A stretch of DNA of 19,748 nt from Daejeonella rubra (GTDB taxonomy: Bacteria; Bacteroidota; Bacteroidia; Sphingobacteriales; Sphingobacteriaceae). Under the pieces are notes generated by a model that was given only the letters and a program-made list of their open reading frames with translations, searched no databases and was not told the origin of the DNA. The position numbers were made by a program, and so were the translations under genes. Below, piece after piece: positions 1-6,209 of the stretch. How positions within the stretch are numbered: the first letter of the stretch is position 1; each line of letters opens with the position of its first letter. The stretch covers positions 1-19,748 of the forward strand of contig NZ_FNHH01000040.1 in assembly GCF_900103545.1 (NCBI RefSeq), written 5' to 3'.

Positions 1-86
1 ACAAGTTAGTTCATAGGATATTTGCTGTTGTAAGAAATGGGGCTCCTTATCAACAAAATTATAAAAACCACTTGTTTATGTCATAG
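1..86 (+). CDS. C-terminal end of a probable IS110-family transposase (partial)
   Basis: Reading from base 3, 27 codons stay open to a TAG at 84-86. The peptide begins KLVHRIFAVVRNGAPY and ends NHLFMS. It resembles the last helix of IS110/IS1111 transposases, which commonly run K-L-x-x-x-I-[YF]-A-V-x-[KR]-N-x-x-[PV]-Y after the helix-hairpin-helix Transposase_20 domain. The DEDD catalytic domain and the serine-containing C-terminal domain would lie outside the window. The call rests on a short tail remembered from the family, so another transposase family, or an unrelated protein, is possible. If it is right, the right end of an insertion sequence lies between 87 and about 257, just upstream of the deaminase gene. 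Confidence 0.5.
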   Translation, partial: KLVHRIFAVVRNGAPYQQNYKNHLFMS

Positions 87-130
87 AAATCACCGACCAC
101 AGGACCTTAATTTCACTATCTTAGCTCTCA

Positions 131-193
131 GTTGATTGGTGGAAGAGTGGTTGGTGATCACACCAACCAAAGGGCAAATAAATAGCAATCAGC
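131..193 (+). ncRNA. Nested stem-loop downstream of the transposase tail; candidate structured RNA
   Basis: An outer stem pairs 131-138 (GTTGATTG) with 186-193 (CAATCAGC), seven Watson-Crick pairs and one G-U. Inside it a perfect 9-bp hairpin pairs 148-156 (TGGTTGGTG) with 161-169 (CACCAACCA) around the loop ATCA. The two stems are separated by an internal loop of 9 nt on the left (139-147) and 16 nt on the right (170-185). IS1111-group elements are known to encode a guide RNA (bridge RNA or seekRNA) in the noncoding stretch after the transposase, with a stem and internal-loop layout. Position and shape fit, but function is inferred only. No T-run follows the hairpin, so it is not a canonical terminator. 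An operator or a chance fold remain alternatives. Confidence 0.3.
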
Positions 194-246
194 ATTTTTC
201 CACATTGAATGTCCAAAATTTTTTTTGCAGTATATTAGAAAAAAAA

Positions 247-250
247 AGGA
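247..250 (+). promoter_or_regulatory. Shine-Dalgarno sequence deciding the deaminase start
   Basis: AGGA lies 7 nt before the ATG at 258. This favours that start over the upstream TTG-type start at 225 in the same frame, whose extra residues are lysine-rich and unlike the family N-terminus. Most other genes here have only A-rich leaders, as expected for Bacteroidota. Confidence 0.55.
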
Positions 251-257
251 AATAAAT

Positions 258-1019
258 ATGTCTGATACCAAAATTTTTGAATCTGGATCATATCGTTATC
301 TTCGAGGCGTAAGGCAGTATTCTGCGGGTATAACGGCACTGGATGGTTATAGATTAGAACGTGTACGATTCAATCGGCCGCTTCCACTAATAGAGGGCTT
401 CTTACGCATCCGACAACATCTCGACTCTTTAGGTCGTCCACTCGCTGCATTTGGAGCCTGCGAATTACGTTCACCCGAGCCATTTACCGAACAAGGCTTT
501 GTTGACTTTAATAACCTTTATATAGATACTTTAAAAGCGTGGGGTATTTACGAAGAGGGTGGTGACAATCCCGTAGCTCGCTCAAATGTCATTCCAGAGT
601 TGAATAAACCATTGAGTCCGAGTATTCATGCTTTTTCTTACACAATGCCTGATGCTAATGCAAAACCCTCTTTTGTAATCGCTGGTAGTGCTGAAGCTCC
701 AGAGGGTATGAGTGATTATCGTACTCACAGTATTAGTCTTGGTGACATATCCCAAGAGGGCTTAATGAAAAAGGGACGCTGGGTGCTTAATGAGATGGAA
801 CGTCGGATGGCTGGTCTTGGCTTTACTTGGGCAGATTCTACGGCAACCCAGTTGTATACTATCCATAACATTCACCACATAATGGTTAACGAAATTGTAA
901 AGCGTGGCGCAGCATTAAGTGGTATTGACTGGCATTACAATCGGCCTCCAGTACAAGATTTAGAGTTTGAAATGGACTGTCGCGGAGTTTATGCTGAAAT
1001 CGTTATTGATACAAGGTAG
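258..1019 (+). CDS. 2-aminomuconate deaminase-like protein (CnbZ family)
   Basis: The 253-residue protein looks like the family of 2-amino-5-chloromuconate deaminase (CnbZ), which removes the amino group of 2-aminomuconates in nitrobenzene and aminophenol breakdown and has a RidA/YjgF-like fold. Recognisable blocks in order are an N-terminal YRYLRGVRQYSAG, then FGACELRSPEPFTE, then NPVARSNVIPE, then PSFVIAGSAEAPEG, then ERRMAGLGFTWADSTATQ and a C-terminal EFEMDCRGVYAEIV. The protein is cytoplasmic with no signal peptide and is full length for the family. It stands alone: no ring-cleavage dioxygenase or dehydrogenase of the pathway is visible, so the real substrate may differ. It follows a transposase tail and has a proper Shine-Dalgarno sequence, both hints of acquisition by transfer. 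The family call is fairly firm; the substrate is inferred. Confidence 0.75.
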   Translation: MSDTKIFESGSYRYLRGVRQYSAGITALDGYRLERVRFNRPLPLIEGFLRIRQHLDSLGRPLAAFGACELRSPEPFTEQGFVDFNNLYIDTLKAWGIYEEGGDNPVARSNVIPELNKPLSPSIHAFSYTMPDANAKPSFVIAGSAEAPEGMSDYRTHSISLGDISQEGLMKKGRWVLNEMERRMAGLGFTWADSTATQLYTIHNIHHIMVNEIVKRGAALSGIDWHYNRPPVQDLEFEMDCRGVYAEIVIDTR

Positions 1020-1317
1020 TCCACTTTTTATATCTCCTAAATAATGGAGGATGCTGAACTTTGTATCTTCTTTTGTTTCTCTGTTATGTCCAATGATTGG
1101 TAGAGATCTTTAAGAACTTTATCAATCAAACAGTCGAGGGGAAAGTATAAAAATGTAGCACCAATTTTCTGGAAATGTTCCGGTTTCAACCAGTATGCAG
1201 GCATGCAAAATATTTTTTTGCTAATCGAAGTCTTTCACTAACTTGAGCTATCACGTTGGGAACTTCAGGTGTACTGGGCAAACACTGGGCACAGTTAAAC
1301 CATATTATCTAAATTTT
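1020..1317. other. 298-base stretch without a confident gene
   Basis: Between the deaminase and the DUF1080 gene there is no clear promoter or terminator. It holds the possible minus-strand remnant described separately, a weak GGAG/CTCC pairing near 1034-1050, and a direct repeat ACTGGGCA at 1273-1280 and 1284-1291 (11-nt period) just before the DUF1080 start. No function is assigned. Confidence 0.5.
1037..1204 (-). CDS. Possible small ORF or gene remnant, 55 residues
   Basis: An ATG at 1204 opens 55 codons to a TAG at 1037-1039. The peptide begins MPAYWLKPEHF and has a protein-like middle, LIDKVLKDLYQSLDITEKQKK. A second open stretch in another minus-strand frame runs from about 1307 to a TGA at 1186-1188 and reads ...PNVIAQVSERLRLAKKYFAC.... 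The two overlap at 1186-1204 with a frame change, as expected for one decayed gene with a frameshift. I do not recognise the protein. Chance open frames of this length do occur in this DNA, so it may be nothing. Confidence 0.2.
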   Translation of the reverse strand: MPAYWLKPEHFQKIGATFLYFPLDCLIDKVLKDLYQSLDITEKQKKIQSSASSII

Positions 1318-2139
1318 ATGAAAAAAATAGTTTTATTACTTTTCCTCATAATTATCACTAATTCAGGTTTTGCTCAAAAAGGCTGGATCAATCTTTTCAA
1401 TGGTAAAGACCTCAAAGACTGGAAAGTTAAGATCAACGGCCATCCATTAAACGATAACTATGAAAATACTTTTCGCGTGGAAGATCATGTCATGAAAGTT
1501 TCCTACGATGGTTATAATGAATGGAAAGAGCGCTACGGACATATTTTTTATAAAAAACCTTATTCAGCCTATGTTTTAGTCGTTGAATATCGATTTACAG
1601 GTGATCAGATTCCTGGCGGACCGGGATGGGCAACTAGAAATAGCGGTGCCATGCTGCATGGACAATCACCTGAAAGTATGGGACTTAACCAGGATTTTCC
1701 AATCTCTCTTGAAACCCAGTTTCTGGGCGGCGACGGGACGAATGAAAGAACAACATTAAACCTTTGTACTCCTGGCACCAATGTATTCCTCAATGGGAAA
1801 TTATTTACGCCGCATTGCGTGAATTCCACATCAAAAACTTATCATGGTGATCAATGGGTGCGAGCGGAAATCGTTGTTCTTGCCGACTCATTAATTCAGC
1901 ATCGCCTGGAAGGAAAAACAGTTTTCGAATATACTAAACCACAGATCGGAGGAGGCAACGTAGGAAATTTTGATCCGGCAGTTAAGATTGATGGCAAAGC
2001 CCTGAAAGAAGGATATATTTCATTACAAAGTGAAAGCCATCCAGTGGAGTTCAGAAAAGTAGAACTGTTTGATCTGAAAAAATACATGAAGAACCCAGCT
2101 AAACTGGAGAAGGTATTGAGCAGTATCTTGCAGAAATAA
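1318..2139 (+). CDS. Exported DUF1080 / 3-keto-disaccharide hydrolase-like protein
   Basis: The 273-residue protein starts with a classic signal peptide (MKKIVLLLFLIIITNSGFAQ) and should be periplasmic. The mature part begins KGWINLFNGKDLKDWKVK, the hallmark opening of the DUF1080 family (PF06439), a concanavalin-like beta-sandwich. Members act on glycans; some are 3-keto-glycoside hydrolases or lyases. Further family blocks are the NSGAMLHGQSPES stretch, FPISLETQFLGG and a C-terminal GYISLQSESHPVEFRKVELFDL. The ATG at 1318 is chosen because it sits directly at the signal peptide; 25 upstream codons in frame from a TTG at 1243 look non-coding. It is one complete domain. No oxidoreductase partner (Gfo/Idh/MocA) is adjacent, so its substrate cannot be read from context. 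It converges on the SelA-like gene across a repeat-filled gap. Confidence 0.85.
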   Translation: MKKIVLLLFLIIITNSGFAQKGWINLFNGKDLKDWKVKINGHPLNDNYENTFRVEDHVMKVSYDGYNEWKERYGHIFYKKPYSAYVLVVEYRFTGDQIPGGPGWATRNSGAMLHGQSPESMGLNQDFPISLETQFLGGDGTNERTTLNLCTPGTNVFLNGKLFTPHCVNSTSKTYHGDQWVRAEIVVLADSLIQHRLEGKTVFEYTKPQIGGGNVGNFDPAVKIDGKALKEGYISLQSESHPVEFRKVELFDLKKYMKNPAKLEKVLSSILQK

Positions 2140-2155
2140 ACTTTATTCTGTTGTC

Positions 2156-2173
2156 ACCCGATAGCTATCGGGT
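2156..2173. repeat. Perfect 18-bp palindrome after the DUF1080 gene
   Basis: The core CCCGATAGCTATCGGG (2157-2172), extended by A and T, is fully self-complementary. It begins 17 bases after the DUF1080 stop codon. It could fold into a strong hairpin that ends or protects the transcript, but no T-run follows on either strand. Its ends (ACCCG...CGGGT) resemble those of the palindromes at 6832-6905. Confidence 0.6.
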
Positions 2174-2185
2174 TATCAGACTACA

Positions 2186-2426
2186 GGTAACAGACCAATA
2201 GAGCCAAGAACCAGGAGCCAGGAGCCAGGACAAAGGATCAAAGAACAAGGACAAATTCAGTGGTAATTTGAAATTTACTGCTATAATGCAGCTCAGAAAA
2301 CCGACAACAGATAACAGACAACAAACGAATGGAGCCAGGAACCATGATTGAGCACTCTCACTACTAACCAACCAACCACTAACCAACTATTAGTTATCAG
2401 CAAACAGATAAAGACAACAGACAACT
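2186..2426. repeat. Degenerate heptamer (7-nt period) repeat region
   Basis: The convergent gap between the DUF1080 and SelA-like genes is built of 7-base units. The cleanest array is eight uninterrupted units at 2201-2256 of consensus GANCMAR (for example GAGCCAG and GACAAAG). Related units GGTAACA and GACCAAT precede it at 2186-2199. A second block has GACAACA, GATAACA, GACAACA at 2303-2323, then GAGCCAG and GAACCAT at 2332-2345. A third has GACAACA and GACAACT at 2413-2426. Because 7 is not a multiple of 3, the reverse strand reads as a SWLLAPGSW-like peptide at 2165-2386, which I take to be spurious. No real gene is visible here. Confidence 0.75.
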
Positions 2427-2432
2427 GATTCC

Positions 2433-4088
2433 TCAATTCCCCATCGGCCTCCCTGTTGGGAATATGATAGGTACCCTATCTGCTTTGGCTTTATTCTTCC
2501 TGGCGGTAAAAGAGGCCGTCAGAAATTCTCCCATATCGATCTTACCTGAAATAATATCTCCGTCCAAAGTCCCAGAAAAAGTATAACTTACTGCTGGCCT
2601 GCGCCCCGGACTCAGGAATTTAATTTCATTCCCTTCAATACTTCCAGAAATTTCACGTGTCGAAAAATCTGTCTTATGAATTCCTTTGATCCAGTTTCCA
2701 TCCTGCTCAATATAAAGCATATGATCACTTTTACTGCTAAAATAATCCACTACCAGATCCCAGCGACCATTTATCAAAGCCGCCGGAGTATTCATCTCTG
2801 ATCCGGTTTTCGGACTCCGCTTTTTGGTGAGCAACTCAAAAATTCTATCCCCAACAATTTTATCCTGACCCACCTGCATTTGTGAAGCATTGATGGAAAT
2901 GGAAGTCATCCCATTATCTGTATTTCTGCCGGCTCCAACTGTAATTCTCGGCTTGGAATTGATCAGTTCCTGAATTAAATCGGAACTACTAAGATGTAGT
3001 TTCAGGGGATCCCAGGAAATGGTCAGGGAAGCGCTGCGGTTATTGATTCCCTTCGGCTCCATAATCATCGTTTTTACATGCTCAATGGCTGACATTCTGC
3101 TTGCAATAGCATTCACCCAGGTCATCCAGTTCTTTTCACGGCCCGCATGATCCATTTTAACCCATGTTTCAACAGCTGCCAGCATTCCAAGAGTCTCTTC
3201 ACGACCCACCTTATTATCGCGGCCGGGTCCGTGGTGAGGTGAACTTGCCTGCCAGGCAGACATCAGGATATTTTTTGGGCCCAGCAATAATCCGGCGCAT
3301 TGCGGACCACAAATTGCCTTGCCTCCACTGTAAGCAACCATTGTAGCCCCATTTTGAAGATGTACGTTCGGAATGGTCAATATTTCAGCGGCAGCATCCG
3401 CCAGGATTGGAATATTCATTGGTTTGGCTAATGCAGCAATTGCTTCCAGGCCCATCGGTCCGGGGACCAGATTACCTCCGCTGAGTTTGATCATTGCAGT
3501 TTTGGAACTTAATGCATCCCTTAACTCTTCAAGAGTATTGACCCGAATGATCTTCACCCCAATATTTTGTATGGCAAAATCATAGGCACTAAAAGATTCT
3601 GCAGGTATGATCACTTCATTCTTTTCCAAACCAGAAAGATCCGGAATACGATGAAGTTTCTCTGGGTTACCCCCGGCAACACAAGCCGCTGTAGCCATTT
3701 TCAGGGCCGCAGCGCATCCTGCAGTAACCATTCCCCATTCTGCACCAGTTAATTGAGCAAGCCGCTTGCCAACCGCATCTGCCAGCTCATCCATTTGTAC
3801 AAAATGTCTGGACGCAGAATCCATTGCTGCCCTAACCTCTGCTAATTCAATTGATCCGCCAATAATAGTGAACGTTCCACGGCAATTGATTACAGGCTCC
3901 ACCCCTATTGACTGGTAAATTGCAGGCCCCGGCTTTAATGATCCATCAAAAATTGCTGATGATCCTTCAGAATTTACATTCCCGGTTATATCATTTATTG
4001 CAGATGCGAGCAATGAATCTGAATTCCCGGCCACAACTCCTGCCAGTGGCAGAATAGTCAGGCCTTTGATAAGTTCTCTTCTTTTCAT
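2433..4088 (-). CDS. Exported SelA-like PLP-dependent enzyme with C-terminal beta domain
   Basis: This 551-residue protein has three parts. Residues 1-30 look like a twin-arginine (Tat) signal (MKRRELIKG, then a hydrophobic stretch). Residues about 55-425 are a fold-type I PLP enzyme of the SelA/D-glucosaminate-6-phosphate ammonia-lyase (DgaE) group: PVINCRGTFTIIGG near 65-78, the PLP-ring aspartate D231 in ILADAAAE, and the Schiff-base lysine K257 in SGGKAICGPQ. Residues about 438-531 form an extra beta-rich domain (GRWDLVVDYF...IEQDGNWIKG...FSGTLDGDIISGKIDMG), also attached to such Tat-exported proteins in other phyla. Tat export suits an enzyme that folds with its cofactor before crossing the membrane. 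Selenocysteine synthesis is unlikely for an exported protein; an elimination reaction on an amino sugar or amino acid is more plausible but unproven. Confidence 0.8.
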   Translation of the reverse strand: MKRRELIKGLTILPLAGVVAGNSDSLLASAINDITGNVNSEGSSAIFDGSLKPGPAIYQSIGVEPVINCRGTFTIIGGSIELAEVRAAMDSASRHFVQMDELADAVGKRLAQLTGAEWGMVTAGCAAALKMATAACVAGGNPEKLHRIPDLSGLEKNEVIIPAESFSAYDFAIQNIGVKIIRVNTLEELRDALSSKTAMIKLSGGNLVPGPMGLEAIAALAKPMNIPILADAAAEILTIPNVHLQNGATMVAYSGGKAICGPQCAGLLLGPKNILMSAWQASSPHHGPGRDNKVGREETLGMLAAVETWVKMDHAGREKNWMTWVNAIASRMSAIEHVKTMIMEPKGINNRSASLTISWDPLKLHLSSSDLIQELINSKPRITVGAGRNTDNGMTSISINASQMQVGQDKIVGDRIFELLTKKRSPKTGSEMNTPAALINGRWDLVVDYFSSKSDHMLYIEQDGNWIKGIHKTDFSTREISGSIEGNEIKFLSPGRRPAVSYTFSGTLDGDIISGKIDMGEFLTASFTARKNKAKADRVPIIFPTGRPMGN

Positions 4089-4389
4089 AGGTATAGAATA
4101 TTGTTCAAGCTTATGGGCTGAACACCAACAGCAATTTCATGTAATTTTCAGAAAATACCAAACAGGGATATATAACAAATCTGGTACAGGAGTTTCATGG
4201 ATGTCAGCATCAGATTACCTGGTAAAAAATTAAGCAATAAAAAATTATTTATTTGATTTACAGTAACTTACAATATTTATAGTTTTAAAACTAATAAATT
4301 AGTTGAATAACTAAATATTTAGTTTTAGATTTATATCACCGGTTCGAATCAGGTACAAACAATATTATCAGGCATTTAAAAAGAATAGT
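4089..4389. other. Divergent intergenic region before blaI-like gene
   Basis: This 301-base gap separates the minus-strand SelA-like gene from the plus-strand BlaI gene. The left 170 bases show no gene, no convincing promoter and no repeat. The right half is very AT-rich and contains the operator pair at 4289-4324 and an overlapping 12-bp palindrome at 4281-4292. No clean TAnnTTTG element is present, so transcription starts cannot be placed. Confidence 0.5.
4281..4324 (+). promoter_or_regulatory. Paired inverted-repeat operators, probably bound by the BlaI-family repressor
   Basis: Two 16-bp dyads of the form ACTAA-N-TTAGT stand in line: AACTAATAAATTAGTT at 4289-4304 and the perfect palindrome AACTAAATATTTAGTT at 4309-4324. 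Their centres (4296.5 and 4316.5) are 20 bp apart, about two helical turns, so two dimers would sit on the same face. A third palindrome, AGTTTTAAAACT at 4281-4292, overlaps the first. BlaI/MecI/CopY repressors bind such dyads upstream of their own genes. The BlaI start is 65 bp downstream. Autoregulation is inferred. Confidence 0.6.
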
Positions 4390-4761
4390 ATGGAGATAAA
4401 GGAATTAACAAAAGCAGAAGAGCAGATCATGCAGGTATTGTGGGATCTGAAGAAAGGTTTCGTAAAAGACGTGGTTGATCTGCTGCCAGAACCAAAACCA
4501 GCTTATAATACTGTTTCGACAATCATCCGTATTCTGGAAACCAAGGGTTTTATAGACCATGAGGCTTTCGGGAAAAGCCATCGCTATTTCCCCCTGATCG
4601 GCATTGAAGAATACAAGAGCTTTGCCACAGAGAAATTATTGAGTGGCTACTTTGATAACTCAGTAGAGAACATGTTTTCCTTCTTCGTCAAAGAGAAAAA
4701 ACTGGATCTGAAGGAAGCTGATGAAATACTTAAACTGATAGAGAAACTAAAAAACAAGTAA
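4390..4761 (+). CDS. BlaI/MecI/CopY-family transcriptional repressor
   Basis: The 123-residue protein matches the BlaI/MecI/CopY winged-helix family in length and layout. It opens with LTKAEEQIMQVLW, the usual first helix. The recognition helix lies in PAYNTVSTIIRILETKGF (about residues 37-54), followed by the wing HRYFP. The rest, about residues 75-123, forms the dimerisation helices. It is a cytoplasmic DNA-binding repressor, normally released when its partner BlaR1 peptidase senses a signal. Two bases separate its stop from the next gene, which encodes that partner, so they form one operon. No beta-lactamase is visible nearby, so the regulon is probably something other than penicillin resistance, or lies elsewhere. 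The paired dyads upstream suggest autoregulation. Confidence 0.9.
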   Translation: MEIKELTKAEEQIMQVLWDLKKGFVKDVVDLLPEPKPAYNTVSTIIRILETKGFIDHEAFGKSHRYFPLIGIEEYKSFATEKLLSGYFDNSVENMFSFFVKEKKLDLKEADEILKLIEKLKNK

Positions 4762-4763
4762 TT

Positions 4764-6158
4764 ATGAACAGCCTGAATTATCTTTTACAGACAAACCTGT
4801 ATCTGATCCTATTCATGGGATTCTATACATTGGTTTTAAGAAATGAAACCTTTTTCAGACAGAACAGGATCTTTCTGAATGCGAGTATTATTTTATCATT
4901 TACCATTCCATTCATCAATTCTCCATGGTTCAATGAGCTGTTTATAACTCAAAAGATCCGAGAGTCAGGTATTATACCTGTAAACTTCAATTATGATACG
5001 GTTGTAGTAGGAGTAATTGAAGAGTCAAACGCCTGGTCCATGGCAGATCTGCTCCTCTGGACCTATATCGGTGGTGCAACACTGTTCCTTGTAAGATTTA
5101 TGTTCAGAATTTTCATGCTCCGGTCAAATCTTAAAGTAGAGAAAGGCTCAGCCTTTTCATTTTTTAATAAACTGGTGGTTGACAAAGATCTTCCAAATTC
5201 AGAAACCATTATTGATCATGAAAAGGTTCATATCAGAGAATTACACTCCGCCGATATTCTATTAATTGAACTGTCTACGATCATTAACTGGTTCAATCCG
5301 GTGATTTACCTGTATAAAAAAGAGATCAGGCATATTCATGAGTTCATCGCTGATGAAGAAGCCTCAAATCTGATGCAGAGTAAATCAAGTTATGCAATGC
5401 TCCTGTTCAGTAATACCATGGGTATTAACCCCAGCCAATTAAGTAATAATTTTTTTAATAACTCACTTTTAAAAAGACGAATCACTATGCTTTACAAAAC
5501 TAAATCACGCAGAACCGGCCTTTGGAAATATGGTTTTTCTGCCCCACTTTTTGCTATTATGCTGATATACTCGGCAGCAAGTGCAAATTCAGATAACAAT
5601 GTTCTACAGCCAGCTGCAGAAAAAGTATTATTAGTTATTGCCGAATCAAAACCAGCTCAGAAAATAAAAGAATCAACGATTTTAATCGAAAAACAGGGTT
5701 CAATCGCTGAAACATCCGGACTGGAAATTAAAAGCACAAAGATTAATTCTGAAAATTCAACAAATGAATTAATTTCAGAATCCATCGAACTTCCTTCTAT
5801 AAATTCCGAGCATGGAATAATTGATACAATAATTGTTCAACCAGAATTTCCAGGAGGCATAAATGGATGGTCACAATATCTTAGCTCTACCATAAAATAT
5901 CCTGCGGAGGCAAAGAAAAATAATGTCCAGGGAAGGGTTATAGTAAGCTTTATTATACAAAAAGATGGAAGTTTGGCTGATATCAAAGTCTTGAGAGGAG
6001 TTGGAAGCGGACTTGATGAAGAAGCCGTCAGAGTGATAAGCGAGAGCCCTAAATGGAAACCAGGCACAAAGGATAGAGAACCGGTAAATGTTGCTTTCAC
6101 TATTCCAATTCAATTCAAATTACCAGCACCCCAATCAGTAGTACCGGGAAAAAATTAG
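4764..6158 (+). CDS. BlaR1-like M56 membrane metallopeptidase with C-terminal TonB domain
   Basis: This 464-residue protein is an integral membrane zinc peptidase of family M56. Likely membrane helices are at about 5-25, 38-53, 95-118 and 258-273. The zinc motif HEKVH is at 152-156, in the usual HExxH form, and HEFIADEEA at 192-200 supplies the third ligand region (E193, D197). In place of the penicillin-binding sensor of Gram-positive BlaR1, a linker of about 85 residues leads to a TonB C-terminal domain at 361-453 (PEFPGG, YPAEAKKNNVQGRVIVSF, IQKDGSLADIKVLRG, WKPGTKDREPVNV). This fusion is common in Bacteroidota. The expected role is to sense an envelope cue through the periplasmic TonB domain and to inactivate the BlaI repressor by proteolysis. 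The actual signal is unknown. Confidence 0.9.
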   Translation: MNSLNYLLQTNLYLILFMGFYTLVLRNETFFRQNRIFLNASIILSFTIPFINSPWFNELFITQKIRESGIIPVNFNYDTVVVGVIEESNAWSMADLLLWTYIGGATLFLVRFMFRIFMLRSNLKVEKGSAFSFFNKLVVDKDLPNSETIIDHEKVHIRELHSADILLIELSTIINWFNPVIYLYKKEIRHIHEFIADEEASNLMQSKSSYAMLLFSNTMGINPSQLSNNFFNNSLLKRRITMLYKTKSRRTGLWKYGFSAPLFAIMLIYSAASANSDNNVLQPAAEKVLLVIAESKPAQKIKESTILIEKQGSIAETSGLEIKSTKINSENSTNELISESIELPSINSEHGIIDTIIVQPEFPGGINGWSQYLSSTIKYPAEAKKNNVQGRVIVSFIIQKDGSLADIKVLRGVGSGLDEEAVRVISESPKWKPGTKDREPVNVAFTIPIQFKLPAPQSVVPGKN

Positions 6159-6162
6159 AACT

Positions 6163-6209
6163 GTTCTGCGAGTTATGGGCATCAATTGTCCATAACTCCT
6201 AAACAGAAC
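6163..6209. terminator. Hairpin between convergent BlaR1-like and RDD genes
   Basis: GAGTTATGG at 6170-6178 pairs with CCATAACTC at 6190-6198 around an 11-nt loop. Outside it GTTCTG (6163-6168) can pair with CAGAAC (6204-6209), lengthening the stem. It fills the 51-base gap between two stop codons, the usual place for a shared terminator. There is no T-run on either strand, so intrinsic termination is uncertain. Confidence 0.5.

Noticed and set aside
206..236. A sigma70-like promoter (TTGAAT, then TATATT at 231-236) before the deaminase.
   Set aside because: The spacing of about 20 bases is too long and the leader would be very short, so I do not call it.
2201..2256. Possible CRISPR-like or satellite array.
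   Set aside because: Units are 7 bases with no spacers and gradual sequence drift, unlike CRISPR repeats.
2165..2386. Open frame on the minus strand with a WLLAPGSWLYW segment.
   Set aside because: It is the translation of the heptamer repeat, whose 21-base periodicity gives a 7-residue peptide repeat in any frame.
4338..4354. A tRNA-like T-arm (stem ACCGG/CAGGT around TTCGAAT) before blaI.
   Set aside because: One stem pair is mismatched and no D-arm, anticodon arm or acceptor stem can be built upstream, which is instead the operator region. Probably chance, though a tRNA-derived scar cannot be excluded.
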